Shown here: in pieces, positions 11,437-24,000 of the stretch
Layout of the letters: each line of letters opens with the position of its first letter
How positions within the stretch are numbered: position 1 is the first letter of the stretch
Origin: Paraspadella gotoi
Lineage: Eukaryota > Chaetognatha
NCBI GenBank assembly: GCA_051294375.1
Contig: CM119271.1
Coordinates: 552,721-616,720, forward strand
Reading direction: 5' to 3'
DNA: 64,000 bases
Notes under the pieces: model-generated
What the model was told of the DNA's origin: nothing
Database searches by the model: none
The model's input: only the letters and a program-made list of their open reading frames with translations
Program-made: the position numbers and the translations under genes

Positions 11437-12100
11437 TGAGTCACGTGCTCAGCCAACGTGGAGACGCCGATCACGTGGATGAAAGATTAATTTCGAAATG
11501 GCGTCTTTTTTTCGAAATTAGGAAGCCAAAGAAGCCCGTTTACTCAAAAAGGCTCAAAGCGGTCAAAAAAGAAAATACGAGTCTTCGTGCGACTTTGCGA
11601 TTTTAAATGCTAGATGGCCACAACATCAAACGGCACATGGAGACGATACACGTCGGCGTTGTGAGGATGGCAAAGGTCTACGACGCTAAATAAAGAGGTG
11701 CAGAATTCGGAGAAACGATCGGCGTCACCGTTTGCGAATTCTGGCGACACCTGAGCGATATCAGCGACATCGCGCAGGGGAAAAAAAAATTTAAATCGCC
11801 CAAGGAGTCGAGAAAGCGGAGAGAGAGACGCTTCGCCCGATCGTATCGACGCCGAGGAAATACACTGTGCCCTCGAGCGGCGGGAAGAAACGCATCTTTT
11901 TCCCGAGCAGACGTGCGAAAATTCTCTGAAACTGCGCGCGTCTGTTCCGCCCACCGAAGTCCGCTTAAGCCGAGGTGTTCGAGTGTGGGCATTGCAAGTA
12001 TTTTCACCCCTTGGAAACGATAGCGATTAAGATGGCATCTCTTGGGCCACGAGACAGAATTTATCTTAAAGTTTAATGTTTTCTTGGCAAAAGTTTGGAG
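11437..12100 (+). pseudogene. Second copy of zinc-finger 3' half, frameshifted
   Basis: This matches 5567-6209 of the intact gene with many one-base insertions and deletions that break the frame repeatedly. The changes fall in coding and flanking DNA alike and add odd bases within otherwise identical sequence, which suggests read error in an uncorrected assembly rather than decay under neutral evolution. Confidence 0.8.
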
Positions 12101-14982
12101 AGCGATTATGAAATATATCATGTTCCTATTGCTTTCGATTGTACCTTTTCTGTGTTATTCTTTAGTAGCTTTTTTTCCCGAAACTATAATTTATTACTTT
12201 TTTTGCGACTTATAATTTGTTTTCGTAGAAACTGAAAAATCTAGAAAACAGAAATAGTACCTGGGATTTTTTCGCAGGAACAGCTAGGTTATTGGATTTT
12301 TTCTTGAGTTGTGTAGATATTGAAAAGCAATATTAAACCATAATGATAATATATGAATGCGATAATTTTTAATATTGGTTGCACCAAATTTCATATCTAG
12401 CTCTTTATGGAACTAACTTGTGCTTACAGGCAGCTAGAAATGTTTAACGACAGATGAAAAGGGGATAATATTTGGATAGCTAGGCTTAATTTCTCTTTCA
12501 ATCAATAAGCAAAATTGTCTGAAAATGCTCATTTGATTAAATCCTTTTTGTATAGCATGTATTATTTTTTTTCTTATGAAATTTTGGGCCAAAATCAAAA
12601 AGAAGGATGGTGACTTTTTTAGTTGTTTTAGTTTTAGTCGGCATCTGGCTTATCAAAGTAGATCCCGACTCTATAATACACTTTGTGGTCCGTTGGTCAC
12701 CTCGCTTAATCTTGTCTTGTCATGTCAGAACAAAATTATTAAATTATTATTAATAATTATTATTTTTATATATTATTATTATTAATTATTTATGATAAAC
12801 TATGTAAAAAAATTATGTCCGTCCGTCCGTCTGATTACCCGTCATTGGATGGATGATTAGAATACAATTTGTGTGTAGGTAGGGAAGTGTGTGATTGAGT
12901 TGGATGTTTTGATGGAATCGTACGAGTGGAAATGAGTTTTAAATGGAAAAAACAAGTCATATTTACTTAAGTATTTTTACTTATATTTACTAATAACTAT
13001 TTATATTATTTAAAAATTGGATAAATTAAAATAAAACAAAATTTTTGTGTGTTGGTTAGGAAAGTATGTGATTAAGCTGGATATTAATTTTTTGATGAAT
13101 CGATTAGGAGTGGAAAAGAGTTTAAAATAGAAAAACCATTTGATTGATTGTTGATTGACCAAGCGGGGAACGGCCGAGCCAGGCAGCCAGAGGCAGTTAA
13201 GCGCCGGCTGCTGGTAATACAGAACCCCTTACTGTCAACATACAACTTGACATGGCTTGTGACGGTGGTGCAAGCGTCACTTTGATGGCGCATTCGCGAG
13301 ATCCGTGATTGTTAGATAACTCCTCTTGAGTCGGTGGAGCGTCGTCCTTCCGTCTTCATCTTCCAGATCCAGATCGAAAGCGTCGTCAAACCAGAAGAAA
13401 TCTTCATCTTCTTCACCATCCGTTAGGAAGCGTTAGACTCGGAGCCGAGCGTCGTTAGTTTTAAATTTTTTGCATAATTTTTTTCAACTTGGCACTTTCA
13501 ACTCTATTTTGTTCAACTTCGATTTTTTCAACTTTTCTGAAAGAAAACAGAGTAAACAATAATTGCGGGAATGGTTGCAAAAAGGTTCCCCATGTTTAAC
13601 AAATAACTTAAACAAAAAAAGGAAAAGAAAAGAGATCAGGGGACCAAGTCAAGCAACTTGCACCAACTTCAATTTCACCATTTTTTCAAAATTTGCCAAC
13701 ATTTTTCAACTGACTCATTTTTCTACTTGCATAATTCTTTTAAATTCGCAATTTTTTTTCAACTTGCAGCACATTTTTTTAAACTTGCAATCATTTTTTC
13801 AGCCTTTCATCATTTTTTCAATTTAAATTAAATTAATAAATTAACTAATAAAAACATTTGAGTATAGCAAGTAAATAATAAAATTTCATGTCAACTTGAC
13901 TTGGTTTTTTTCGATTCCATCGAAACTTTAATATTCTGCTCAATCACACAGCTTTAGCAAAGCTATTTTCATCTCATTCACATCGCATCCAATTATTGAC
14001 TGAAATTTTTTACTTTCGCTTTTAGACGATATTTTAGTTCTTTTGAAATTCTTTAATATAATGTTTTTTTTGAATTCAGACAAAGGGCAACTGTCTCGAT
14101 TTTCCTCCGCGCGTTTGGAAGAAAAATGTTTGAAAAACTTATTTAATTTAATCTCATTCTAAGACATAACAGATTAAAAATATTTTTTTGAAATATCCTT
14201 TTATAGTATAGATAATGCTTCTGACAAGGTGTACATTGTATTTTTGGTTTAAATAATTTGAAGTAAGCAGGTAAGGTTCGGTAAGTTACTTTTTGGGTTT
14301 CATTTTTGGAATCTTAGCTTTAAAAAAAAACCATTTTTTTTCAATATTGTTAGAATATTACGACAAAAATGATTAAATTTTAAACTCTAAGACAAAGTTG
14401 GCTAAGACTACGGATTAATTGAAATCCTCTGCTGCATTTTCTAATTAAGAATCAATATCATTTTTGCTACTTTTAATAAAAAAAATTATGTCCATTTTTG
14501 TCCATTTTGAGTTTTATCTTGAGATTGAATCACAAGATCATTAAAGAAAATTTTTTACTCTGGTTTTCGGGTCCTTTCTTATCTTCCTTTACCTCTGAGT
14601 TTGATGTTAATCATTTATTGTTTGCCTATGAATTAATTTTTAAATTGACTAGTCAAAAACTTACATTTTTACATTTTATTACAATTTGTTAAACGAAAAT
14701 TCTTCAAAATGTCCACAATTCTAATCAAATATTCCCTATTGTTGGTGCTTTCTAGTACCTAAAAAATTAGGGCAAAATATTTAATACTTTAGCTGGAAAA
14801 AATTTTTAAAGCCTACTTTTAATTTGTGAGGATTTGTGAGGTGCGTTTTTATTTGAACTTAAACTCGGTTTCTGATTATTTTATAGTTTTAATAGCTGAG
14901 AAACATACTAAAGTTGACAAATTAAAAAAAACCGCCTCCTTTTATTGAAAGGGGAAGCGTCAGCAAAATTAATTTCTCTCAA

Positions 14983-15024
14983 TCGACAGGTTTTTGCGGA
15001 AAAATTTCCGCAAAAATCTGTCGA
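14983..15024. repeat. 42-bp near-perfect palindrome
   Basis: The sequence TCGACAGGTTTTTGCGGAAA is followed directly by its inverted complement with one mismatch (TTTCCGCAAAAATCTGTCGA). Equivalent sites, with indels, are near 9000-9047 and 23855-23905. It lies about 100 bases before the polypurine tract in every block. Confidence 0.85.
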
Positions 15025-16449
15025 TTTTTTAATCTGCTTGCAACCAAACTTCCGCTAAAAATCCATACACTACCCTAGATTTTTTTTCTTACATTACATT
15101 TTAAAGATTTTTATACATCCAGTATGATATGAATGCAAAATGAGTGAGAATGAGAAAAAGAGGAGAGAAGAGAGAGAATGGGTGAGAAAAATTGAAAGGA
15201 GAGGGAGAAAGAGTGGAAAGAAATTAATATATGGGGAGAGGGGGAAAACGAGAACAATTGAGAGAAAAGAAAGATAGAAACAGGGAGGAAAGAGAATCAG
15301 AGAGAGAGAGAAAAACAGAGATTGAGAGGAAGGGGGAAAATAAAGGTTAAGGAAGAAAAGAAGGGATGACACAGAGAAATATGAGGACAGAAAAGTAGTA
15401 GAAAAGGGAGAGAAAGACAGAGAGAAAAAGAAAGAGACAGAGAGAAGGTTCAAGAAAAAAAATAGTGGATAAAAAAGGAAAAAAAATTTAAAATATACCG
15501 TGCCGTTATTTTGGCCTAAGCAGTAGTATATCTTAAAAAAACGCGATAGATCTGACGAGCAATTTAATCTTTAAAAGTTCCCCTTACCCCTTTAGTTTCA
15601 TCTTAATTATGGCAGATACCGTAATAGAATGATTGTCGTAAAAGAAATCAATGTCTTACCGTATTTTTGAAAGCATAGAAATTCACCCAGTGAGTTCTAT
15701 GTCTTAAGGAGAAGATAACTATAGCCAACCGTTTTTTTTTAAAATAAAGAGTGTTTCATATTTATCAGTGGGAAAAAAAGAAAATGAACTACAGTTATTT
15801 AAGTTTCAATTTCATTGTTGAAAATACCCAAATCAAAAATCACTGCCTTTTACTAAAACTTACTTTTATCAAAAAATTATTAATGATGTTAACAGATAAT
15901 TAAGTTAATCATGTAAGATTTCTGAATGCATAATAAAAGGGTCAAAACGGTAAGAAAATACTATGTCATTATCTTGTAAGAGTGAATGGAGGCCTTAAAC
16001 CACCAAAGCCTGTCCAAGTCAGGGGCAAGATAGCTTATTTATTAAATGAATGATAATATTTTATATTGGTTGTACCAATTTCATAAAGTATTTGACGATT
16101 AAGGCCTAGTTCGTTAAAATATTCTTAAAATTTTGTCTTACTAGTTCAGAGTTAAAATGACAAAGAAATTAACTTTGTAATTATTATCGATTACTGTACG
16201 TTTAAATTAGAGCCATGCTCTAATAAACTCATTCGTTGTCGTTATGCTAAAGCGACACTACACGCGCTAAGATTTCCCTAGCATGGTAAACAGTAACAAA
16301 CACAAAAATCAAACGTTCAAAAGAATCAATCTTTACACACACCACATTTTTTAAAAATGTAGAAGACGAAAAATAGTAATAATTTTTTTTCCGAATTTTT
16401 TTCATTTACGAAATTTTCTGAAGAAAACAAAAAAAAAAATTGTTTAACG

Positions 16450-16690
16450 ATGCAAGCAAAAAAGTTTATTTCATTGGTCATCATCTTTGCCCTTCTGTTC
16501 AAGCGAGCGTCAAAGACGATCAAAGTAAGTCGCCGACGCTTTGTGTTTGTGGATTTTGTCGATATTTTTTTTTATTCAATTTTGATTTGTTTTTTTTTAG
16601 TGGAGAAAGTTGTGCGCTTAAAGAAAATAAAGGGAGGACGCAAAGTCAAAGGCGATTTTTAATTGACTGGGCCCAGGCAGCAAACACGGA
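16450..16690 (+). pseudogene. Truncated copy of secreted basic peptide gene (block B)
   Basis: Exon 1 (MQAKKFISLVIIFALL), the GTAAGT donor, the short intron and the first part of exon 2 are present. The copy ends at about AACACGGACG, where unrelated DNA begins. A missing G in the GGCGGATTT segment shifts the frame to a stop after KGDF. It is the plus-strand arm facing the full gene at 18937-19224. Confidence 0.7.
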
Positions 16691-17386
16691 CGTCGGTTTG
16701 GAAAGAAAAATGTTTGAAAACTTATTATTTAATCTCATTCTAAGACATAACAGTTAAAAATATTTTTTGGAAATATCCTTTTATAGTATAATAATGCTTC
16801 TGGCAAGGTGTACATTGTATTTTGGTTTAAAATAAATTTGAAGTAAGCAGGTAAAGGTTTTGGGTAAGTTACTTTTTTGGTTTCATTTTTACTAAAACTT
16901 ACTTTTATCAAAAAAATTATTAATGATGTTAACAGATAATTAAGTTAATCATGTAAGATTTCTGAATGCATAATAAAAGGGTCAAAATGGTAAGAAATAC
17001 ATAAAGTATTTGACGATTAAGGCCTATTGTTAAAAGATTCTTAAATTTTGTCTAACTTACTTGAAAAAAATTAAATAGGTTTAATTTGGATAGGGATGAA
17101 AAGTTTAAAATCAGGTCAATTGAAGATAAGACATAACACTGTCATGTTCAGAAATGACCACTGAAAAAATTAACAAGTATGGCTTTTATACTATGCAAAT
17201 CAAGGTGCGCGTATAAAAATTACTAAGTGATTTTGAAACTCCCAATGCCCTGTAGTTGTTTAAAATTTGTTATAGTTTTATGTATATGAAAGTAAAGGAC
17301 AGAAAAATCTTTTGGCACCTATTTTATTATTGTATCTCAAATCGTTCAGACAGGGCAGGACGTTAAATTTTGTCTCGATATATGGT

Positions 17387-17653
17387 CCCACCCCTGTAGT
17401 TAATATTGAATAACCCTTCAAATATACAGGGGTGGTAATGGTGGACTAAAATCCACCAACCGTTCATCCAGCGGCCATTGGTGCAGGAGGCAAGTCATTA
17501 ACCTCCCAACCCAAAAGGTCCAGGGTTTTAAGCCGGTGGTCGCCGAGCAGTTAAGAAGGGACAGGGCGCTTAAACGGTGTTAGAGCTTGATCCGAAGCTC
17601 AGGGACTTGCTTCCTGCACCAATGGCGCTGATTAATGGTTGGTGGATTTTAAA
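17387..17653. repeat. Foldback element with about 50-bp inverted arms
   Basis: Arms at about 17447-17496 and 17604-17653 are inverted complements (AAAATCCACCAACC..CATTGGTGCAGGAGGCAAGTC against the reverse on the right). Just upstream a smaller hairpin pairs CCACCCCTGTA with TACAGGGGTGG (17387-17435). The loop contains a TPsiC-arm-like segment. A second copy is at 26300-26552, and a copy lacking the right arm is at 53568-53760. Confidence 0.75.
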
Positions 17654-18936
17654 CCATATTTTAGACCATGTATTGAGACAAAATTTAAAAATTCATTACT
17701 TTAATTATGAAGCAAAGGCAACTCCTCGGTTTTCTCTGCGCGGTTTGAAAAAAAATGTTTATTTGTTTAATCTCATTCTAAAACATAGCAGGTTTACATT
17801 GCCATATTGGTTTAAAAAATTTTGAAGTAAGCAGGTAAGGTTCGGGTTTAATTTTTATTAAAACTTACTTTCATAAAAAATTTATTAATAATATTGTTAG
17901 ATAATTAAGTTAATTGTGTAAAATTTCTGAATGCATAATAAAAGGGTCAAAAACGTAAGAAAATACAAAGTATTTGATGATTTAAGCATATTTATAACCA
18001 AACAATATAAACGCTCCTGGAAAAAATTCCGGGTAAAAAATCGATGTAAAACACTTGATTCCGATCCTGTTACATCTGAAGGGCTCGCATTTTTTTCTCT
18101 TGTCAAATCATCAACATCTTGATATCAAACAAGCCAGAACAAATACTGCTTCTATATGGAAAAATTTTCCATCTTTGATTTTATATAGAAATGTAAGGGA
18201 TTTTTTCCCTTCAAGACAATATAAACGTATTTGAGATATGTTCCGGTTTCACAAATGACGTCAAATTCAGGAATCCTCTGGCAAAGTGTCTGAAGGGATC
18301 TCAAAATTTTTCTTTACATTTTATTTAGTTATTTTAGTATGATACGATCATGGTAAAGTAAATTAGTTGATTTTGGTGAAAATTTTATTTAAACTAAAAG
18401 TAAAAGAGGAGCTAACAATTCGGAATTCTAATATGGAGTCAGATTCGGGAAAAATCTTCTATGGCGAAAATCTTCCAAAAAGGGGTGGATTTTTCGAAGA
18501 TTTTGGTTAATATTTTCTATATTTTATGGTCGTATTTTTTTGAAACTTAAACAATAGCAAATATTGTCATCATTCTAACATTGGCCGGTATAAGAATATA
18601 TTAAAAAAAGTCCTCAGTTTCGGAACTGAATTGAATTCGGTCGATCCAGCCTAATTCGTCAGTCGCGCGCTAGAACAGTGACAGTGAGTCGACTTACACC
18701 GGTCTCTCTCTCTAATGAAATACCACCCTTCTCGGAGGCTTTGTCATTATTTTTAGTTCGTCGTTTTTTAAAAAATATAAAAATCTAAATGTTTCTGAGT
18801 ATTCTACCATGTTTCAAATTAAGAATTTCCTTTATCGTTTCGTATGATTTTTATTAATAAACTTTAACAAGTAATTTATATTTCAATAATCTCAAAATGA
18901 TACACAACTTAATCATTGTTCTTGATTTTTGTTGAG

Positions 18937-19224
18937 TTACATGAGTCCAGCCTGATCTTTTCCTCCGGATTTTGTCTCGTCGTCCGTGTTTGCTGCCTGG
19001 GCCCAGTCAATTAAAAATCCGCCTTTGACTTTGCGTCCTCCCTTTATTTTCTTTAAGCGCACAACTTTCTCCACTAAAAAAAAACAAATCAAAATTGAAT
19101 ACAAAAAATATCGACAAAATCCACAAACACAAAGCGTCGGCGACTTACTTTGATCGTCTTCGACGCTCGCTTGGAACAGAAGGGCAAAGATGATGACCAA
19201 TGAAATAAACTTTTTTGCTTGCAT
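18937..19224 (-). CDS. Secreted basic peptide of 70 residues, novel
   Basis: Two exons, 19149-19224 and 18937-19073, are joined by a 75-base intron with GTAAGT donor and TTTTTTTTAG acceptor; phase is kept. The product starts with a clear signal peptide (MQAKKFISLVIIFALLFQAS), then an acidic EDDQ, then a strongly basic core (VVRLKKIKGGRKVKGG), then FLIDWAQAANTDDETKSGG and a short tail ending QAGLM. There is no cysteine. A canonical AATAAA lies 82 bases after the stop (18850-18855), which supports a real 3' end. An ATTAGAGC-CAT-GCTCTAAT palindrome lies upstream at about 19452-19470. An identical-structure copy is at 27814-28100; truncated inverted copies lie at 10490, 16450 and 25355. I recognise no family. 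A cationic antimicrobial, neuropeptide precursor or matrix peptide are all possible; none is shown. Confidence 0.65.
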   Translation of the reverse strand: MQAKKFISLVIIFALLFQASVEDDQSKSPTLCVCGFCRYFLYSILICFFLVEKVVRLKKIKGGRKVKGGFLIDWAQAANTDDETKSGGKDQAGLM

Positions 19225-19530
19225 CGTTAAACAATTTTTTTTTTTTTTGTTTTCTTCAGAAAATTCGTAAAATGAAAAAAATTCAGAAAAAAAAATATTA
19301 CTATTTTCGTCTTCTACAGTTTTTTAAAAAATGTGGTGGTGTAAAGATTTATTCTTTTGAACGTTTGATTTTGTGTTTGTTACTGTTTACCATTGCTAGG
19401 GAAATCTTAGCCCGTGAGTGTCGCTTTAGCATAACGACAACGAACGAGTTTATTAGAGCATGGCTCTAATTTAAATGTACAGTAATCAAAATAATTACAA
19501 AGTTAATTTTTTTAGTCATTTTAACTCTGA

Positions 19531-19540
19531 NNNNNNNNNN
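19531..19540. other. Assembly gap, 10 N
   Basis: A 10-N spacer joins the end of block B to a repeat of its own internal sequence (19541-20056). Confidence 0.98.
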
Positions 19541-20056
19541 TAATTAAGTTAATTGTGTAAAATTTCTGAATGCATAATAAAAGGGTCAAAACAGTAAGAA
19601 ATACAAAGTATTTGATGATTTAAGCATATTTATAACCAAACAATATAAACGCTCCTGGAAAAAATTCCGGTAAAAAATCGATGTAAAAACACTTGATTCC
19701 GATCCTGTTACATCTGAAGGGCTCGCATTTTTTTCTCTTGTCAAATCATCAACATCTTGATATCAAACAAGCCAGAACAAATACTGCTTCTATATGGAAA
19801 AATTTTCCATCTTTGATTTTATATAGAAATGTAAGGGATTTTTTCCCTTCAAGACAATATAAACGTATTTGAGATATGTTCCGGTTTCACAAATGACGTC
19901 AAATTCAGGAATCCTCTGGCAAAGTGTCTGAAGGGATCTCAAAATTTTTCTTTACATTTTATTTAGTTATTTTAGTATGATACGATCATGGTAAAGTAAA
20001 TTAGTTGATTTTGGTGAAAATTTTATTTAAACTAAAAGTAAAAGAGGAGCTAACAA
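19541..20056. repeat. Repeat of 17890-18417
   Basis: This is a nearly identical copy of part of block B, with no gene. Its presence between two gaps suggests that an overlapping contig was placed twice. Confidence 0.8.
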
Positions 20057-20081
20057 NNNNNNNNNNNNNNNNNNNNNNNNN
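20057..20081. other. Assembly gap, 25 N
   Basis: The sequence following is the same contig start as that following the gap at 11130-11154. Confidence 0.98.
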
Positions 20082-20366
20082 CACACGAGACGACGATCGC
20101 GTCCGTTTGCGAATTCTGGCGACAACTCGAGCGATATCAGCGACATCGCGCGGGGAAAAAAAAAATTTAAATCGCCAAGGATCGAGAAAGCGGAGAGAGA
20201 GACGCTTCGCCCGATCGTATCGACGCCGAGGAAATACACTGTGCCCCGAGCGGCGGGAAAGAAACGCATCTTTTCCCGAGCGACGTCGAAAATTCTCCTG
20301 AAAACTGCGCGCGTCTGTTCCGCCCACCGAAGTCCGCTAAGCCGAGTGTTCGAGTGTGGGCATTGA
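20082..20366 (+). pseudogene. Fragment of zinc-finger gene 3' end
   Basis: This is identical in structure to 11155-11436, including the junction to sequence equivalent to 5567 of the intact gene. Confidence 0.8.
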
Positions 20367-21018
20367 GTCACGTGCTCAGCCAACGTGGAGACGCCGATCA
20401 CGTGGATGAAGATAATTTCGAAATCGGCGTCTTTTTTCGAAATTAGAAGCAAAGAGTCCGATTTACTAAAAAGGCTCAAAAGCGGTCAAAAAAAGAAAAT
20501 ACGAGTCTACTCGTGCGACTTTGCGATTTTAAATGCTAGATGGCCACAACATCAAACGGCACATGGAGACGATACACGTCGGCGTTGTGAGGATGGCAAA
20601 GTCTACGACGCTAAATAAAGAGGTGCAGAATTCGAGAAAACGATCGGCGTCACCGTTTGCGAATTCTGGCGACAACTCGAGCGATATCAGCGACATCGCG
20701 CGGGGAAAAAAAAAATTTAAATCGCCCAAGGATCGAGAAAGCGGAGAGAGAGACGCTTCGCCCGCGATCGTATCGACGCCGAGGAAATACACTGTGCCCC
20801 GAGCGGCGGGAAAGAAACGCATCTTTTTCCCGAGCAGACGGTCGAAAATTCTCCATGAAACTGCGCGCGTCTGTTCCGCCCACCGAATGTCCGCTAAGCG
20901 AGTGTTCGAGTGTGGCATTGCAAGTATTTCACCCCTTGACGCAAGCGAATTAGGAATGCATCTCTTGGGCCACGAGACAGATTTTCTTAAGTTTAATGTT
21001 TTTCTTGGCAAAAGTTGA
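20367..21018 (+). pseudogene. Third copy of zinc-finger 3' half, frameshifted
   Basis: This matches 5567-6209. It keeps longer open stretches than the second copy (for example about 20533-21018) but has single-base indels in the finger at about 20520-20560 and in the last finger, where CxxC spacing is lost. Confidence 0.8.
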
Positions 21019-24000
21019 GACGATTATGAAATATATCACTGTTACTAATTGCTTTCTCGCATTGTACCTTTTTCTATGTTATTTTTAGTGCTTTTTTTCC
21101 CGAAACTAAATTTATTACTTTTTTTCGACTTAAACTTTGTTTCGCTACGAAAACTGAAAAATCTAAGAAAACAGAATAGTACCTGGGATTTTTTCCAGGA
21201 ACAGCTAGGTTATTGGATTTTTTCCTGGTTGTGTAGATATTGAAAAGCAATATTAAACCATAATTGATTAATATAATGAATGCGATAATTTTTATATTGT
21301 TGCACCAAATTTCATATCTAGCTCTTTAGGGACTAACTTGCTGCTTACAGCACAGAAATGTTTAACGACAGATGAAAAGGGGGATAATATTTGGAAAGCT
21401 AGGCTAATTTCTCTTTCAATCAATAACAAAAATGTCTTGAAAAATGCTCATTTGCATTAAATCTTTTTGTATAGCATGTCTTATTTTTTCTTTATGAAAT
21501 CTTTGGGCCAAATCAAAAAGAAAGGATGGCTGACTTTTTTAGTTTTTTAAGTTTTTTAGTCGGATCTGCTTATATCAGCTTAGATCCCGACTCTATAATC
21601 CACTTCTGTCGGTCCGTTGGTCACCTCCTTAATCTTGTACTTGTGCATGTCAGAACAAAATTATTAAATTATTATTAATAATTATATTTTTATTATTATT
21701 ATTATTAATTATTATGATAAACTATGTTAAAAAAATGATGTCCGTCCGTACCGTCTGATTACCCGTCATTGGAATGGATGGATTAGAATACAATTTGTGT
21801 GTAGGTAGGGAAGTGTGTGATGAGTTGGATGTTTTGCATGGAATCGTACGAGTGGAAAATGAGTTTTAAATGGAAAAAAACAAAAGATCATATTTACTTA
21901 GTAATTTTTACTTATATTTACAACTAAATAACTATTATATTTATTAAAAATTGGATAAATAAATTAAAACAAAATTTTTGTTGTGTGGTTAGGAAAGTAT
22001 GTGATTAAGCCTGGATATAATTTTTATGGATCGACAGGAGTGGAAAAGAGTTTAAAATAGAAAAACCATTGATTGATTGATTGATGACCAAGCGGGGAAA
22101 CGGCCGAGCCAGCAGCCAGACGGCAGTAACGCCGCTGCTGTAATACAGAACCCTCTACTGTACAACAACAACTGACATGCGCTTCGTGGGACGGTGTGCA
22201 AGCGTCACTTTGATGCGCGCATTTCGCGGAGTATCCGTGATTGTTAGATAACTCCTCTTGAAGTCGTGAGCAGCGTCGTCTTCCGTCTTCATCTCCAGAT
22301 CCCAGATCGAATAGCGTCGTCAACCGAAGAAATCTTCATCTTCTTCACCATCCGTCTAGGAAGCGCTAGACTCGGAGCCGAGCGTCCGTTAGTTTTAAAT
22401 TTTTTGCATAATTTTTTCAAACTTGCCCACCATTTTTTCAACCTTTTTTTTTCTGAAAGAAAACAGAGTAAACAAATAATTCGGGAATGGTTGCAAAAAA
22501 TTCCCATGATATAACAACTAAACTTAAACAAAAAGGAAAGAAGAATCAGGGAGCCATGTCAAGCAACTTGCACCAACTTCCAATTTTCACCATTTTTTCA
22601 ATTTGCACATTTTTCAACTGGCCTCATTTTTTCTACTTGCATAATTTTTTTAAAATCGCATTTTTTTTCAACTTGCACCATTTTTTTAACTTGCATCATT
22701 TTTCAGCTTTCATCATTTATTTCAATTTAATTAAATTAATAAATTAACTAATTAAAACATTTGAGTAAGCAAGTAAATAATAAAATTTCATGTCACTTGA
22801 CTTCGGTTTTTTCGATTCCATCGAAACGTTTATATCTGCTAAACACAATATTTCATCTCATTCAATCCATCCAATATTGACTGAATTTTACTTCGCTTTT
22901 AGACGATATTTTAGTCTTTTTTGAAATATCTTTAATATAATGTTTTTTTTGATTCAGCAAAGGCAACTGCTCGATTTTCTCCGCGCGGTTTGGAAGAAAA
23001 ATGTTTAAAAACTTATTATTTAATCTCATTCTAAGACATACAGTTAAAATATTTTTTTGGAAATATCCTTTTATAGTTATAATAATGCTTCTGACAAGGT
23101 GTACATTGTTTTTTGGTTCAAATAATTTGAAGTTAAGCAGGTAAGGTACGTCGGGTAAAGTTACTTTTTGTGTTTCATTTTGGAAATTTTAGCCAAAAAA
23201 ACCATTTTTTCAATTATGTTAGAATATTACCGACAAAAATGATTAAATTTAACTCTAAACAAAGTTGGCTAGACTACGGCATTAATTGAAACCTCTGCTG
23301 CATTTTCTAATTAAGAATCAAATCATTTTTGCTACTTTTAATAAAAAAAAAATTATGTCCATTTTTGTCCATTTTGAGTTTTATCTTGAGATTTGAATCA
23401 CAAGATCATTAAAGAAAAATTTTTTACTCTGGTTTTCGGCGTCCTTCTTATACTTCCTTTACCTCTGAGTTGATGCTTAATCATTTATTGTTTGCCTATG
23501 AATTAATTTTAAATTGACTAGTCAAAAACTTACATTTTTTACATTTTATTACAATTTTGTAACCGAAAATTCTCAAAATGTCCACAATTCTAATCAAATA
23601 TTCCCTATTGTTGGTGCTTTCTAGTACCTAAAAAATTAGTGGCAAAATATTTAATACTTTAGCTGGAAAAAAATTTTTAAAGCCCTACTTTTAATTTGTG
23701 AGGATTTTGTTTGAGGTGCGTTTTATTTAGAACTTAAACTCGGTTTCTGACTTATTTTATAGTTTTAATAGCTGAGAACATACTAAAGTTGGACAAATTA
23801 AAAAAAACCGCCTCCTTTTATTGAAAGGGGAAGCGTTCAGCAAATTAATTTCTCTCAATCGACAGGTTTTTGCGGAAAAATTTCCGCAAGAAATCTGTGC
23901 GATTTGTTCTTAATCTGCTTGCAACCAAACCTTCCGCCTAAAAATCATACACTACCCAAGATTTTTTTTCTTACATTACATTTTATTAAGATTTTTATAC

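Larger units (their letters stand above)
11437..19530. repeat. Large duplicated block B, about 8.1 kb
   Basis: This block is nearly the same as 20367-28430 (block C) and its first part matches 5567-10740 (block A). Order within it: zinc-finger 3' half, partial mobile element, minisatellite, 42-bp palindrome (14983-15024), polypurine tract, R2 repeat, truncated peptide copy (+), foldback repeat, full peptide gene (-). It ends at a 10-N gap. Confidence 0.85.
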
